DNA of 64,000 nt from Camellia lanceoleosa. Its lineage: Eukaryota > Streptophyta > Magnoliopsida > Ericales > Theaceae. The position numbers and the translations under genes were made by a program. Position 1 is the first letter of the stretch, and every line of letters starts with the position of its first letter. The notes below the pieces were generated by a model that saw only the letters and a list, made by a program, of their open reading frames with translations, had not been told where the DNA came from and searched no databases. This document shows, piece by piece, positions 33,705 through 48,266 of the stretch. Location of the stretch: contig CM045767.1 in assembly GCA_025200525.1 (NCBI GenBank), positions 122,314,346 through 122,378,345 of the forward strand. The letters are read 5' to 3'.

Positions 33705-33819
33705 AAAAATGTTTGAGGGTCACAATTTTTGTGACTCAAATAGTTTAAAATTGCCAAAACGAAATCGTTTTAGTAATTTCGAGCCATTTGAGCCACAAAA
33801 ATTGTGGCCCTCTACTATT
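33705..33819. mobile_element. Short MITE of the GGAAAATGTTTTG family
   Basis: Starts AAAAATGTTTGAGGGTCAC, and the right end inverted reads AATAGTAGAGGGCC. Flanking 9-mers AAGGTAAGG and ACGGTAAAG match at 7 of 9. The centre has CCAAAACGAAATCGTTTTAG, a decayed form of the AAAACGACGTCGTTTT palindrome seen in relatives. 115 bp. Confidence 0.75.
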
Positions 33820-33828
33820 ACGGTAAAG

Positions 33829-34530
33829 TAAGTAATTTTTTTTATTACAAAGTATCACAATTAAGTAAAGCTATCGAGTACAGCTATTGATTAACGATTT
33901 GATTGTAACTCAAAATATATTATATATGACAGAATAGTTGGTATCCCCATTAACCAAAAAAAAAATTCAAAATCAAAATCAAAAATCAAAAAAATGAGTT
34001 AGCTATATATATATATATATATGTTTTGAAGTTATAAAATTAGAAAGCACTTTTTGACTTTTTATAAATTTAAAAAAAAAATGTGTAGAAAAGTAGAGAA
34101 AGTGGGTAGAAAAGTAAAGAGAAAATGTTGATAGATATTGATTGATGTGACCTAAATAAGTGTATGTATATAAAAAAAAGTATACTTTTTTAGTACATGC
34201 CAAACACCTACTTAGTCTCAAATAAACAGGCCAAGTTCATAGACAAAGAGATAAATAAATACTCGATTATGTTAAAGTATTCAACTCAAAATTAATTAGA
34301 AATGAGTGAAGAACGGTGTGGAATATATTAACCAAATTTAGATGGTTTAAAGAAACGATATCGGACAAGTCTAACAAAATATCTCTCACTTATTTTTTTT
34401 TTTTATTTATCTTTTCTTTCTTTATTTTTGTGATAGATTCTGTAGTCGAATTTGTTTGGACTTATTGAAAGAGTACATGTGTACACACACCAGATGAGGA
34501 AAGCCCCAATACCTGCAATAAATCTAACTC
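33829..34530. other. Upstream region of the reductase gene
   Basis: AT-rich with an AT dinucleotide run at about 34003-34022 and a T run near 34392-34404. 34020-34215 has the GACTTTTTAT-type words found in nearby MITEs but no definable ends. Confidence 0.45.
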
Positions 34531-34538
34531 TCCTTGGC

Positions 34539-34547
34539 TATATATAT
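34539..34547 (+). promoter_or_regulatory. TATA box of the reductase gene
   Basis: GGCTATATATATAGC lies about 65-73 bp before the ATG at 34612, a normal spacing for a plant core promoter with a short leader. Confidence 0.7.
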
Positions 34548-34611
34548 AGCAATTGAGTGTGGAAAAAGGAGTTGTAGAAATAAAAAAACAAAAAATAAAT
34601 AAAACCAAAAC

Positions 34612-39174
<4,563 letters not shown>

Positions 39175-40160
39175 TCCAGCCATTGATGTCCAGAAGAGAC
39201 ATCAAAGATGGCAATTCATGTTTTGGCTATGCCTCTCTATGGTACTGTTGTTTTAGCATCCATTCAAATAAGCTTCTAGTACTTATACCCAAATAACAAA
39301 AACAAAAAGGCATTCAGTGCACTTCTACATGGTAGTGCTCATGTAAGCTTAAGGTTTCAAACTTTTGATCAATGCTCGTTGCGAGACTGATAATATTTTG
39401 GAGTTTTTAAAGCTCTTTATTTTTCTTGAAATTCGAAGTAACTAGTTTGAGAATGATCGTTGGTTGAAATAAAAACTTGAAGACTATATGGAAACTTTGG
39501 TAATTGAATTTTTGTTAACTGCTTTGACAAAATGATAATGGTATGAAAATAATGGTTATTCTATTTGTTTTTTTAATTTTTTGGAAAAACAAAAGCATGA
39601 CTAACAACAATGATAAGAAATTTTATGAGGAAACGCCATAAAAAAATGACTTTAGGCCCTATCTTAAAAAGTGTTCTAAACTCCTTAAATATATCAAAAA
39701 ATATAAATTAGAATTGTCTCCAGATTTACCACAATAAAAAAAAAATTTGTTTCAGACCAATATATGAACATTGGATTTGCAATCCTTTTGATGCACCAAA
39801 ATCTAGTACCAATGTGAGTGTTTTGACGGCATTGTTTGATGCTTGTTGACCAAAGACACATTGTTCCACATCTATGCTGTTTTTCAATAGATGAGTTCCG
39901 ATTTCGAAGCTTCAGTTGCCCAACTTGCTTTCTATTTTGTGTACTGCAATTGCTTTGATTGACTGAAATTAGAATTGTTTTTATTTTAGAATGTGTGAAT
40001 CGCCATATTTGAGGCAGAAAATTGGCAGAAAAAAATACCAGGTAAAGTAGCAAGATTATAAAAAGCAATTAATAAATATAAAATATACATCATTGTCATG
40101 GAACGACTAGATAATATTTAGCAACACCAACAGACAACGTTGTTTGAAACGACCCATGTT
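39175..40160. other. 3' flank of the reductase gene
   Basis: AATAAA at 39468-39473 is a possible poly(A) signal about 295 bp after the stop codon. Beyond it I recognise no gene. 40150-40166 begins the CCATGTTTGGTAC minisatellite that is then cut by the copia insertion. Confidence 0.45.
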
Positions 40161-40166
40161 TGGTAC

Positions 40167-40368
40167 TGTTATGAAAGTAGTGAGAGAAGAGAAAGAAGAA
40201 ACTCTATATTGAATTGAATGAATAATACAATAAGAGAAGCCTCTATATATAGGCAGAAAGAGAAAGAAAACCTAGATAAGTAAGGAGATAGAGATTGAGA
40301 GAGATACAAAGACAAATAGAGAGATACAGTTATGATACTACTAGTATAATAATAATATACAGCTAACA
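40167..40368 (-). repeat. 3' LTR of the young copia element
   Basis: 202 bp, identical by eye to 44981-45182. The adjoining inner sequence is the purine tract GAGGGGGGG on the minus strand (40369-40377). Confidence 0.95.
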
Positions 40369-40381
40369 CCCCCCCTCAAGC

Positions 40382-41760
40382 TCAAGGTGGTAAATCAGAT
40401 ATCAATTTGAGCTTGGAGAGGAGATCAGAAAAGCGGCCTGGAAGATGAGCTTTGGTGAAGAGGTCAGCAGTCTGATCAGCAGAGGTAACAAAGAGAAGAC
40501 GAACAGGGGCACTAGCAACATTTGTCATTATGAAGTGGCAAGCGATCTCAATATGCTTGGTGCGATCATGGAATACATCGTTATGAGCAATCTGAATAGC
40601 ACTTTGATTGTCACAATAAAGATTAGTGGCAGCGGAATGAGAGACACCCATGTCAGAAAGAAGCCAACGAAGCCACACAAGCTCCTGAGTAGTATCTGCA
40701 AGAGCACGATACTCAGCCTCAGTACTAGAACGAGCAACAAGGGTTTGCTTCTTGCTACGCCAGGAAATGAGAGAAGTACCCAAGAAGAAGCGAACCCTAG
40801 TGAAACGACGATCGGTAGGATCCCCGCCTTGTCGGCATCGAAAAAGCATACATCTGTAGAGAAGAGTGAGAATAGTGAAGACCATGAAACAAAGTTCCTT
40901 TGAGATAGCGCAAAATGCTAAACGAGGCGAGATAGTGTGGAGAGCGAGGAGCAGTCATAAATTGACTGACAATGTGAACAAAGATAAGCAATGTCTGGGC
41001 GAGTAAGCGTGAGATAGACAAGACTACCAACTAATTGACGATATAAAGTTGCATCTCGACAATAAGGGCCGTCAAGAGGTGTAAGACGAGTCGAGGATCA
41101 ACGAGTAGTGACGATCTTGCAATCGGAAAGGTTAGCACGACTCAGAAGATCAGAAGTATACTTGGCCTGAGTGAGAAAATAACCAGAGGAATCTTCAGAA
41201 ATTTCCAAGCCAAGGAAGTAGCTAAGTGCACCCAAATCTTTCATCTCAAACTGGCGATGAAGGAACTGTTTGAGTCTAGAAATACCCATTGTGTCATCTC
41301 CAATTGATGATCATATCATCCACATAAAGGAGAAGGAGAATAGTTCCGCTTCGTCTTACGGATAAACAAGGCAGAATCATGGGCACTGGAAGAAAAACCA
41401 AAGTCACGAATGGTAGAGCTGAACTTGGCAAACCAGGCACGTGGAGCTTGTTTCAAACCATATAAAGCACGGAGTTTGCAAACCTTGTTTGAGAGGAACA
41501 AGAACCGAGGAGGTTGCATAAATACTTCCTCGGTGAGATCACCATTGAGAAATGCATTCTTGACATCCATTTGAGAAAGATGCGATGGCGGCGAGAATGA
41601 ACAAGTAAGTTTGCGAATCAAGTAAGACGGCAACAGAGCAAATGTTTCCTCATAGTCAATCCCATATTCTTGACTAAATCCTCGGCGACAAGGCGAGCTT
41701 TGTAACGCTCAATGGAACCATCGAATGAGTTTTGATCTTGTAAACCCATTTGCAACTAAC
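40382..41760 (-). pseudogene. copia reverse transcriptase and RNase H, frameshifted
   Basis: RT pieces: QMDVKNAFLNGDLTEEVFMQ and LYGLKQAPRAWFAKF (41316-41633); catalytic YVDD at 41315-41326 inside LLLYVDDMII; LKDLG-type KDLGALSYFLGLEIS (41098-41289). RNase H pieces: VARSSTEAEYRALADTTQEL, LYCDNQSAIQIAHN, FHDRTKHIEIACHF and TADLFTKAHLPGRF (40382-40800). Single- or two-base indels shift the frame just before and just after YVDD, and again near 40800. The domains are conserved but not in one frame. Confidence 0.9.
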
Positions 41761-42097
41761 GATGCGCTTGCGGGAGGAAGATCAACTACGTCCCAAGTAT
41801 GAGTTTGTTCAAAAGCACTGACTCATCGGTCATAGCTTGTTGCCAACGAGGTCGAAGAAGCTTCTTGATAAGAAGTAGGCTCATGAGAGCAAAAAGCGAT
41901 GGAACCAACAATATAATCACGGAGAAGAGCGAAGGTTGCCTTACGGGTAGAATGGCCTTCAGTGGAGGAGGAACCTCAATGGAAATAGGGAACCTCCACC
42001 GGAGAAAGCGGAGGGCCATCGGTTGACACAGGATCCTCGGGATGGACGATAGGCATAAGTAATTGTGAAAGCATGGGATCGAATCGCATTAAATTCA

Positions 42098-43387
42098 TTA
42101 GAAAACAAATCGATAGAAATATCGGTGAAGACCGGTGAGTGGGTGAATGGTATCGTGGTAGGTGAAACTTGGAAAGAGTGGAGAACATTTTGTGTTCCCG
42201 AAGACCACATGACGAGAAATCTGAAGACGCTTGGAGATAGGATCCCAACAACGATACCCTTTATGTTCAATACCATACCCCGAGAAAACAACAAAGACGG
42301 AGCGAGGTTCTAGTTTAGTGTGTTCATGAAAGGTGAAGGAGAACAAAACAAGCGAACCAAAAACTTTAAGAGTGGTATAATCGGAGGAGAACCATACAAA
42401 CGCCGTAAGGAGTTGTGTTAGCTATGACAGGTAGGAACTCGATTGATGGTATGGATAGCGATGAAGGGCAGCTTCCCCAAAATTTTTCAGACAAGAAGAA
42501 GGAGAAGAGCAGGAGTAGTGTCTAGAATATGGCGGTGCTTTCTTCGGCTCGTCCATTTTGTTGGGAAGTGCTGCACAAGATCGATGAGAAAGAGTACCAT
42601 GAGCTTGAAGAAAAGAAAGAAAATCGTAATCCAAGTACTCCTTAGCATTATCGAGCGAAAAAGCTTAATAGTACAGAAAACCGAGTGTGGACCATAGCGG
42701 AGAAATTATAGTAAATCTGTTTAAGTTCGAGCGATTTTTGAGAAGAAAAAGCCAAGTATAGCGAGAAAAATCATCAACAAAAATCACAAAATATCTAGAC
42801 CCCCATGGTAGGTGTGGAGAAGGTCCCCAAATATCTGAATGCACAAGATCAAAAGGAGCGATGGAAATAGAAATCTTGTTATTAAAAGGTAAAGCGGGTT
42901 GTTTAGCAATTTGACAAGATAAGCAATCGACATAAATCGTCAACAGAACACGACCTAACTGACCACTAGAAACTAAACTTTTTAAACGACTAAAAGAGAC
43001 ATGTCCTAAGCGACAATGCCAAAGATGAAAAGGAGACATAGTAGATGCAGCAGCAACAGGAGATGATTTTTGCGGACTGCGAAGGTGGAGAAGCTCGAAC
43101 AGACGTCCATGCTTACGGCCTATCCCAAGGATCTGTCTCGTCTGAGGGTCCTGCACCAAACAACCAGTAGGAGAAAAAGTAATAGTTAGACCAAGGTCAC
43201 ATAATTGACCAACAGAGATAAGGTTCATTTTAAGAGAAGGAATATGATAAGCATCAGAAAGGGACACAGTGGAAGTAGAGATTTGGCCAATATGACTAAC
43301 AGGCATATGAGAACCATCAGCAGTGTGGATAGTGGGAGCAGAAGAGCTCGAGGACAAAGAAGAAAATAGGGTGGAATCAGAAGTCAT
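42098..43387 (-). pseudogene. copia protease-end, GAG-pre-integrase and integrase, frameshifted
   Basis: 42665-43387 is one open frame carrying HIPSLKMNLISVGQLCDLGL, the GAG-pre-integrase WHCRLGHVSFSRLKSL, and the integrase start HSDIWGP and FVDDFSRYTWLF. The frame is lost after about 42690. The rest of the core continues in other frames around 42422-42634 (NFGEAALH, QQNGRAE when reframed). The C-terminal part is at 42098-42346 (EPRSVFVVFSGYG, HKGYRCWDP). Confidence 0.88.
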
Positions 43388-43639
43388 GTGATTCTGACAT
43401 GCGAATCAAAATACCATGAAGAGTTACAGGAGGTTCTTGAAAGAGCGATAGAAGGAGGAGTACCCGATTTGTTGAGAACACGGTGGATAAGGGACTCAAC
43501 ATCATCCATAGAAAAGAAGGAGCGAAAGAACTCTCGAGGCAACAAGAAGCAGAGCGAGAACCGTGGTTAAATTTGGTGAGACCCGAGCGAGAAGTCCCTT
43601 TCTTAGATGAAGTAGTGGAGGGAGCTCGAGGACAATGGC

Positions 43640-44524
43640 TTTGGAGATGGCGGGCGATCTTATGACAAGTCAAGCATTCGCGAACTCAGCGATGAACAAG
43701 AGAATGAGTGGGTGGCGGGCCTCGGTTGCGACAATAGCTGCAGAGATGAGAGGCTGTGAAGATGAGGAACTCTGAGAAGATGGAGTAGCAAGAACGGAAT
43801 CTGTGGCATGAGATCTGAGACTCTCAAAACGAGTCTCCTCGGATAGGAGCTCGGTAATGGCTTGCTCTAAAGTGGGCAAAGGCAGACGATGAAGCAAAGA
43901 AGCACGCACGGGCTCAAAAGTGTTATGAAGAGCCATAAGAAATTGTAATAGTCGCTGATGATTCCGATAAGTGATAAAGAGCTGGGCATCATCAGAATGA
44001 GCCCATGGAGGTTCAGAAAGAGCGAGCTGGTCCCAAACGGACGACATCTGGGATAAAAAGTCATTGAGATCGAGGTGCTTGGCGCATGTGATGAAGAGTC
44101 TGCAATAGTTGATATTGATGAGCATGGCGATTAGTGCGATAACGTTCCTTCAAAAAATCCCAAATTGCTTTGGCAGGAGAGACAATGGAGTCATCGTCCT
44201 GAAAGTGTCCAAATTGAAGGTTGATGGAAGGAACTGATGTAGCCCGGAACCATGTGATGATTTGATAATTCTTACTTTCGATCGTCAAGGCGGTCATCGA
44301 ATCTGATCGATCTCATCCTCCTTTTTGGTGGGTTTGGAAAGAGTACCAGTAATAATCCGCCAAAGGCGTTTCCCTTTAATAAAGCTAGAGAGAGCTTGAG
44401 CCCAATTAACATAATTGGACCCATCAAGGACAACAGAGACAGATTGGATGTGCTCTGTACGATCCATAAATGTCAAAACGGAGGGCACCAACAGATTCAG
44501 AAGGCTGAAAAACCTTAGGGACAA
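43640..44524 (-). pseudogene. copia gag, frameshifted
   Basis: The start is probably MDRTEHIQSV inside 44294-44524, followed by LDGSNYVNWAQALSSFIKGK and LWRIITG, the conserved Gag N terminus. 44061-44297 gives KAIWDFLKERYRTNR. 43670-44125 gives DFLSQMSSVWDQLALSE and LLQFLMALHNTFEPVRASLL. A CCHC-like CLTCHKIARHLQSHC lies at about 43635-43680. The three main segments are in different frames. Confidence 0.88.
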
Positions 44525-44968
44525 GTAGTGCTGATGTCAGCGTGGTGGATGATGTCGGCCAGTGAATTGGTGATTAGAGTGGTCGTATTTGTGAAGTGAT
44601 GTCGTGACTCGAACGAACAAGCAATTTGGGCAAGCCGGAAGCGCGCTGACTAAGGAAGCCGGACGGAAGCCGATGGGGAATCGGCTTGGGCGGAAGCCGA
44701 GCCGAAGTCGATGGCGAGGCCGATGGCGAAGCGTGAAGCAGCGGCCCGACGGTGAAGCGAGAGTGGCGTGGTGAACGACGCCCACTCTTCGGAAGCGTGA
44801 AAGCGTTAGGATTCGATGGTAGTGATTACGGTGGCGGTGGCCGTCGTGAAGAGACGAAGAGTTTGGTATAGACCACACGTGAAAATACGGATGGACAAAA
44901 TACGCGAAGCAGTGAAACAAAACCAAGAGCGAAACAAAGAAAAAATAAAAACTAGGAGAGAATTTTAG

Positions 44969-44980
44969 GCTCTGATACCA
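44969..44980 (-). promoter_or_regulatory. Primer-binding site of the young copia element
   Basis: Minus strand TGGTATCAGAGC directly follows the 5' LTR, an exact initiator-tRNA-Met primer site. Confidence 0.95.
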
Positions 44981-45182
44981 TGTTATGAAAGTAGTGAGAG
45001 AAGAGAAAGAAGAAACTCTATATTGAATTGAATGAATAATACAATAAGAGAAGCCTCTATATATAGGCAGAAAGAGAAAGAAAACCTAGATAAGTAAGGA
45101 GATAGAGATTGAGAGAGATACAAAGACAAATAGAGAGATACAGTTATGATACTACTAGTATAATAATAATATACAGCTAACA
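44981..45182 (-). repeat. 5' LTR of the young copia element
   Basis: 202 bp, identical to the 3' LTR. Followed by the target duplication GGTAC. Confidence 0.95.
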
Positions 45183-45323
45183 GGTACAATGCAACGAGGG
45201 AGTGCATTGAAACACGGACCTATGTTTGGTACTTTAAGACACAGACCTATGTTTAGTACAATACAACCCATGTTGGTACAACGCGATGACGGGGAGCATT
45301 GAAACACGGACCCATATTTGCTA
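45183..45323. repeat. Minisatellite of CCATGTTTGGTACAATGCAAC units
   Basis: Repeats of GTACAATGCAACGAGGG, GTGCATTGAAACACGGAC and CTATGTTTGGTAC follow each other. Related copies flank the two insertions: CCATGTTTGGTAC at about 40153 and GGGTACAATGCAACAAGGGG at about 47616. The copia element and the 45333 MULE therefore both landed in one repeat array. Confidence 0.8.
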
Positions 45324-45332
45324 CATTGAGGT

Positions 45333-47596
45333 GAGTTCAGATCCTCTCCTTAACTCTTCTCCTTCATTTCTTTCATGCGAGGCTGAGATTCAACCCAGCA
45401 GATCCAACGGCTAAAACAAAAACAAAAACAAAAAAAAAAAAAGAAATTCAAAATTGGAACTGAATTTTTTCCGCCCAAAGCATTACACGGCTTATACAGA
45501 GTATACACTCATTCTCACTCAGCCTGCTTCTCCTCCACCGAACCCACCCGCATCGGTGACCCACCTTTCCCGGCGACCCACTCCCGACAACGGCCAGAAG
45601 CTCTGATTCAAGCAAGCTTTTCAGAGTAGATACACCACCTTCACCGGTGACCCACCTTTCCCGGCGACCCACTCCTGACAACGGCCAGAAGCTCTGATTC
45701 AAGCAAGCTTATCAGAGTAGATACACCTTCACCGGCGACCAGGTTGAGAGAGACTAGGTTGTGCCAAATGACATCTCATTTGTTGGGATTTTGTCTGCCT
45801 ATTGCCATGCTGGCGTGATTGATCTTGGTCGTGAAATCTTTTATTCCATGAACAATTATCACATAAGACCCATTTGAACAATTAACAGTCCTAACAAAAG
45901 AATAGTTGAAATACAAATGATGATGAAGAGGTGGTCTGGACTCTAATTTACTAAAAGTGGAAACATGATTTGTTATTCCATTCTAATTTTGCCTCCATCA
46001 TAGAAGTCGAATTTTTTGTTGAAAGTCTGAATTTGCAAGTTTGCATGAGCTATTTGTTGGAATCACCAGTAATGTCAAAGTTCCTGGATTCTGTAATTCG
46101 TTTACCTGATTTTTTGTGATGGTTGTAGATGAAAGGTACCATTGGTAAATTACCTTGCCGCCCATTGTTCAGTGTTTGGTCTCTTATATTTGCCCGAGAT
46201 GGAAACTTGGAAAAGCTAGGAACTGCTGAAATGGATCAATATTTGTTTTTGAGCACTAAATTATCCTCAAGAAATGCTTCTTTGATTCATAACAGGGAAA
46301 GCATGGTCTAAATCATGTCTTAACCGCTGTAATGAACTTAAAAAATAAACGAGTAGTTATCTGATCAATTGTGAGAGTTGAAGTGGTTCAATATTGCGGC
46401 TCGATGGTTCCTCCATGCTTGGCATGGAATTGGTGTTGAAAGTGTCTTGTATCTGCATTTTGTAAGTGTTGTTTTCAGTGGCTTGTGCTTGCATGGGGTT
46501 GGTGCCGAAAATGTGCTATCTAATTGTTTTCTTTTCTCCCTTTTCTTTGCTTATGTTTTCCATTTTTATCAGGGAAAAGCTTGAGCAGGTTATGCTACTA
46601 TATTAGTATAACAGATTACCACTGATGAAATTTCTTATGTTTTCATCCCAGTGTTTTTAAAACACGTCCTGCTTCTAACATATCCAAATAAATGAATAAT
46701 TTTCCTTCTCACTATTTTTCCTTTGCACATCAAATGTTGGATGATTTTATTTGTCGCTTCTCTAAGATCTCTTCTTCGATAACTTTGCCTTTTTCATACA
46801 TACTTTTTGATGAATATCTAACCAAAGTGAATCCCAATTGTCAAGAGGTTTTAGCGTTGGCTGTACCAAAATTCAATTCAACTCTTGAATTCTAAATATA
46901 ATTTTTTTATTCTTGGTTTTGAATAAGTGATTCAAGCTTGTAGAAGATGTTTGAAGAACAACTTCAATTATGCTGCAACCTGCAAAAAATTCATTCTGGG
47001 TTTCATGTAGGTTGGACGTTGGACCAACCTACTTTTAACTTACCCAACTTTTTTTTAGATAGGATAACAAGCAAGAAAGCAAAACAAACGTCAAGCAGAT
47101 CCAACATCACGAACATCACGAAGGACAAACGACAACACCAAAGACCAAATCCAGCCAACTCAATCAGAACCCTAAAAAACATCGATCACCGTCAAGAATC
47201 TCTTTATATTTTTTCTTTACTGGCATAAATTAGAACATCAATCGTTAATAGATGAACAAGAAATTCAGTTACATATATGAAGATCATACAGATCAGACCA
47301 GTGCCAAACACGTATATAGAGTAGATGCACCTTGCTTGAATCAGAGCTTCTCGCCGTCGTTGGGAGTGAGTCGCCAGTGAGGATGGGTCGCCGGTGCGGG
47401 TGGGTTCAATGGAGGAGAAGTAGGCTGAGTGAGAGTGAGTGTACAATTTGTATAAGCTGTGTAATGTTTTGTGCGGGAAAATTTCAGTTTGAATTTTAAA
47501 TTTTGAATTTTTTTTTTTTTTTTTTTTTATAGCCGTTGGATTTGCTGGCCGTTGCACGGAAGAAATGAAAGAGAGTTAAGAAGAGGATCTGAACTC
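45333..47596. mobile_element. Mutator-like element, 2.26 kb, possible Pack-MULE
   Basis: Arms of about 265 bp are inverted copies. Both begin GAGTTCAGATCCTC from outside and both contain CTCACTCAGCC, ACCCACCCGCA and AGAAGCTCTGATTCAAGCAA. Flanking 9-mers CATTGAGGT (45324-45332) and CATTGAGAC (47597-47605) match at 7 of 9. In the left arm a 91-bp unit is duplicated (GGTGACCCACCTTTCCCGG at 45555 and 45646). The interior (45.8-47.2 kb) has no transposase. It contains TTGTAG followed by an open frame at 46129-46311 (MKGTIGKLPCRPLF), which looks exon-like, so a captured host fragment is possible. I do not recognise its source. Confidence 0.8.
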
Positions 47597-47605
47597 CATT
47601 GAGAC

Positions 47606-48266
47606 ACAGACCCATGTTGGGTACAATGCAACAAGGGGGTGCATTGAGGCACCGAAAAATGTTATAATCTTGTACCAATTAACAAAGAACTGGACCATGT
47701 AAATATAAATTTCTTGAGCATTCTTTTCTTACAAGCCAATTTCAAGAGTGAATTCTATATAAGAAAGAATTTCATATCATATTTCCCATCATGAACACTA
47801 GTCCAATTTTTTACCTACACTACACAAACACATTCTTTCGTGACTAATTCCATTTTAAAGATTTCATAATGTGCCAAAAAATAGTATGATTTTCTAGAGC
47901 TGAGATAATTGCTGCCACTAGTGCACAGCTACATTGTTATCTCATTTTCTCCTCTGTAGTGTCCATCTTAAATCTCTATTTTTTTGAGCATTTTCATTCT
48001 TTCTCAAATGCTTATTAGCAAGGAGCATATTTGCATCTAAACTGCCATGAACTTGTACATAAATTAACAATCCCAGACAAGCATTCGTGTTAGCTAAAAT
48101 TCTTTTGTCATGCAAAGATGATGTACAGCTATCAGCAATTTCAGGTTACGGAAAGATAGTAGACTCCTAAAACAAACTCACATGTTACACACAAGTTCCC
48201 AGATAGATAGAAATCATACTTGAAAGCATTTTTGTTTACCCCCTTCAAACCAGGGTGTGAAATCCA
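47606..48266. other. Intergenic DNA and 3' flank of the bHLH gene
   Basis: About 47606-47665 continues the minisatellite described at 45183. The remainder should hold the 3' UTR of the minus-strand bHLH gene. I see no clear AATAAA in the first 160 bp after its stop. Confidence 0.5.

Larger units (their letters stand above)
40167..45182 (-). mobile_element. Young Ty1/copia LTR retrotransposon
   Basis: Two 202-bp LTRs (40167-40368 and 44981-45182), both TGTTATGAAAG...ACAGCTAACA, appear identical base for base. A perfect 5-bp target duplication GGTAC flanks the element (40162-40166, 45183-45187). The primer site and purine tract are perfect. The coding order on the minus strand is gag, protease/integrase, RT, RNase H. 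At 5.0 kb it is full length. Identical LTRs mean recent insertion, yet gag-pol carries several small indels. Confidence 0.96.

Noticed and set aside
34020..34215. Possible MITE just upstream of the reductase promoter
   Set aside because: Words resemble other MITEs but no inverted ends or flanking duplication could be found.
46378..46895. Two short plus-strand frames inside the 45333 MULE
   Set aside because: No recognisable domain and no splice structure I can defend. Recorded only as possible captured material.
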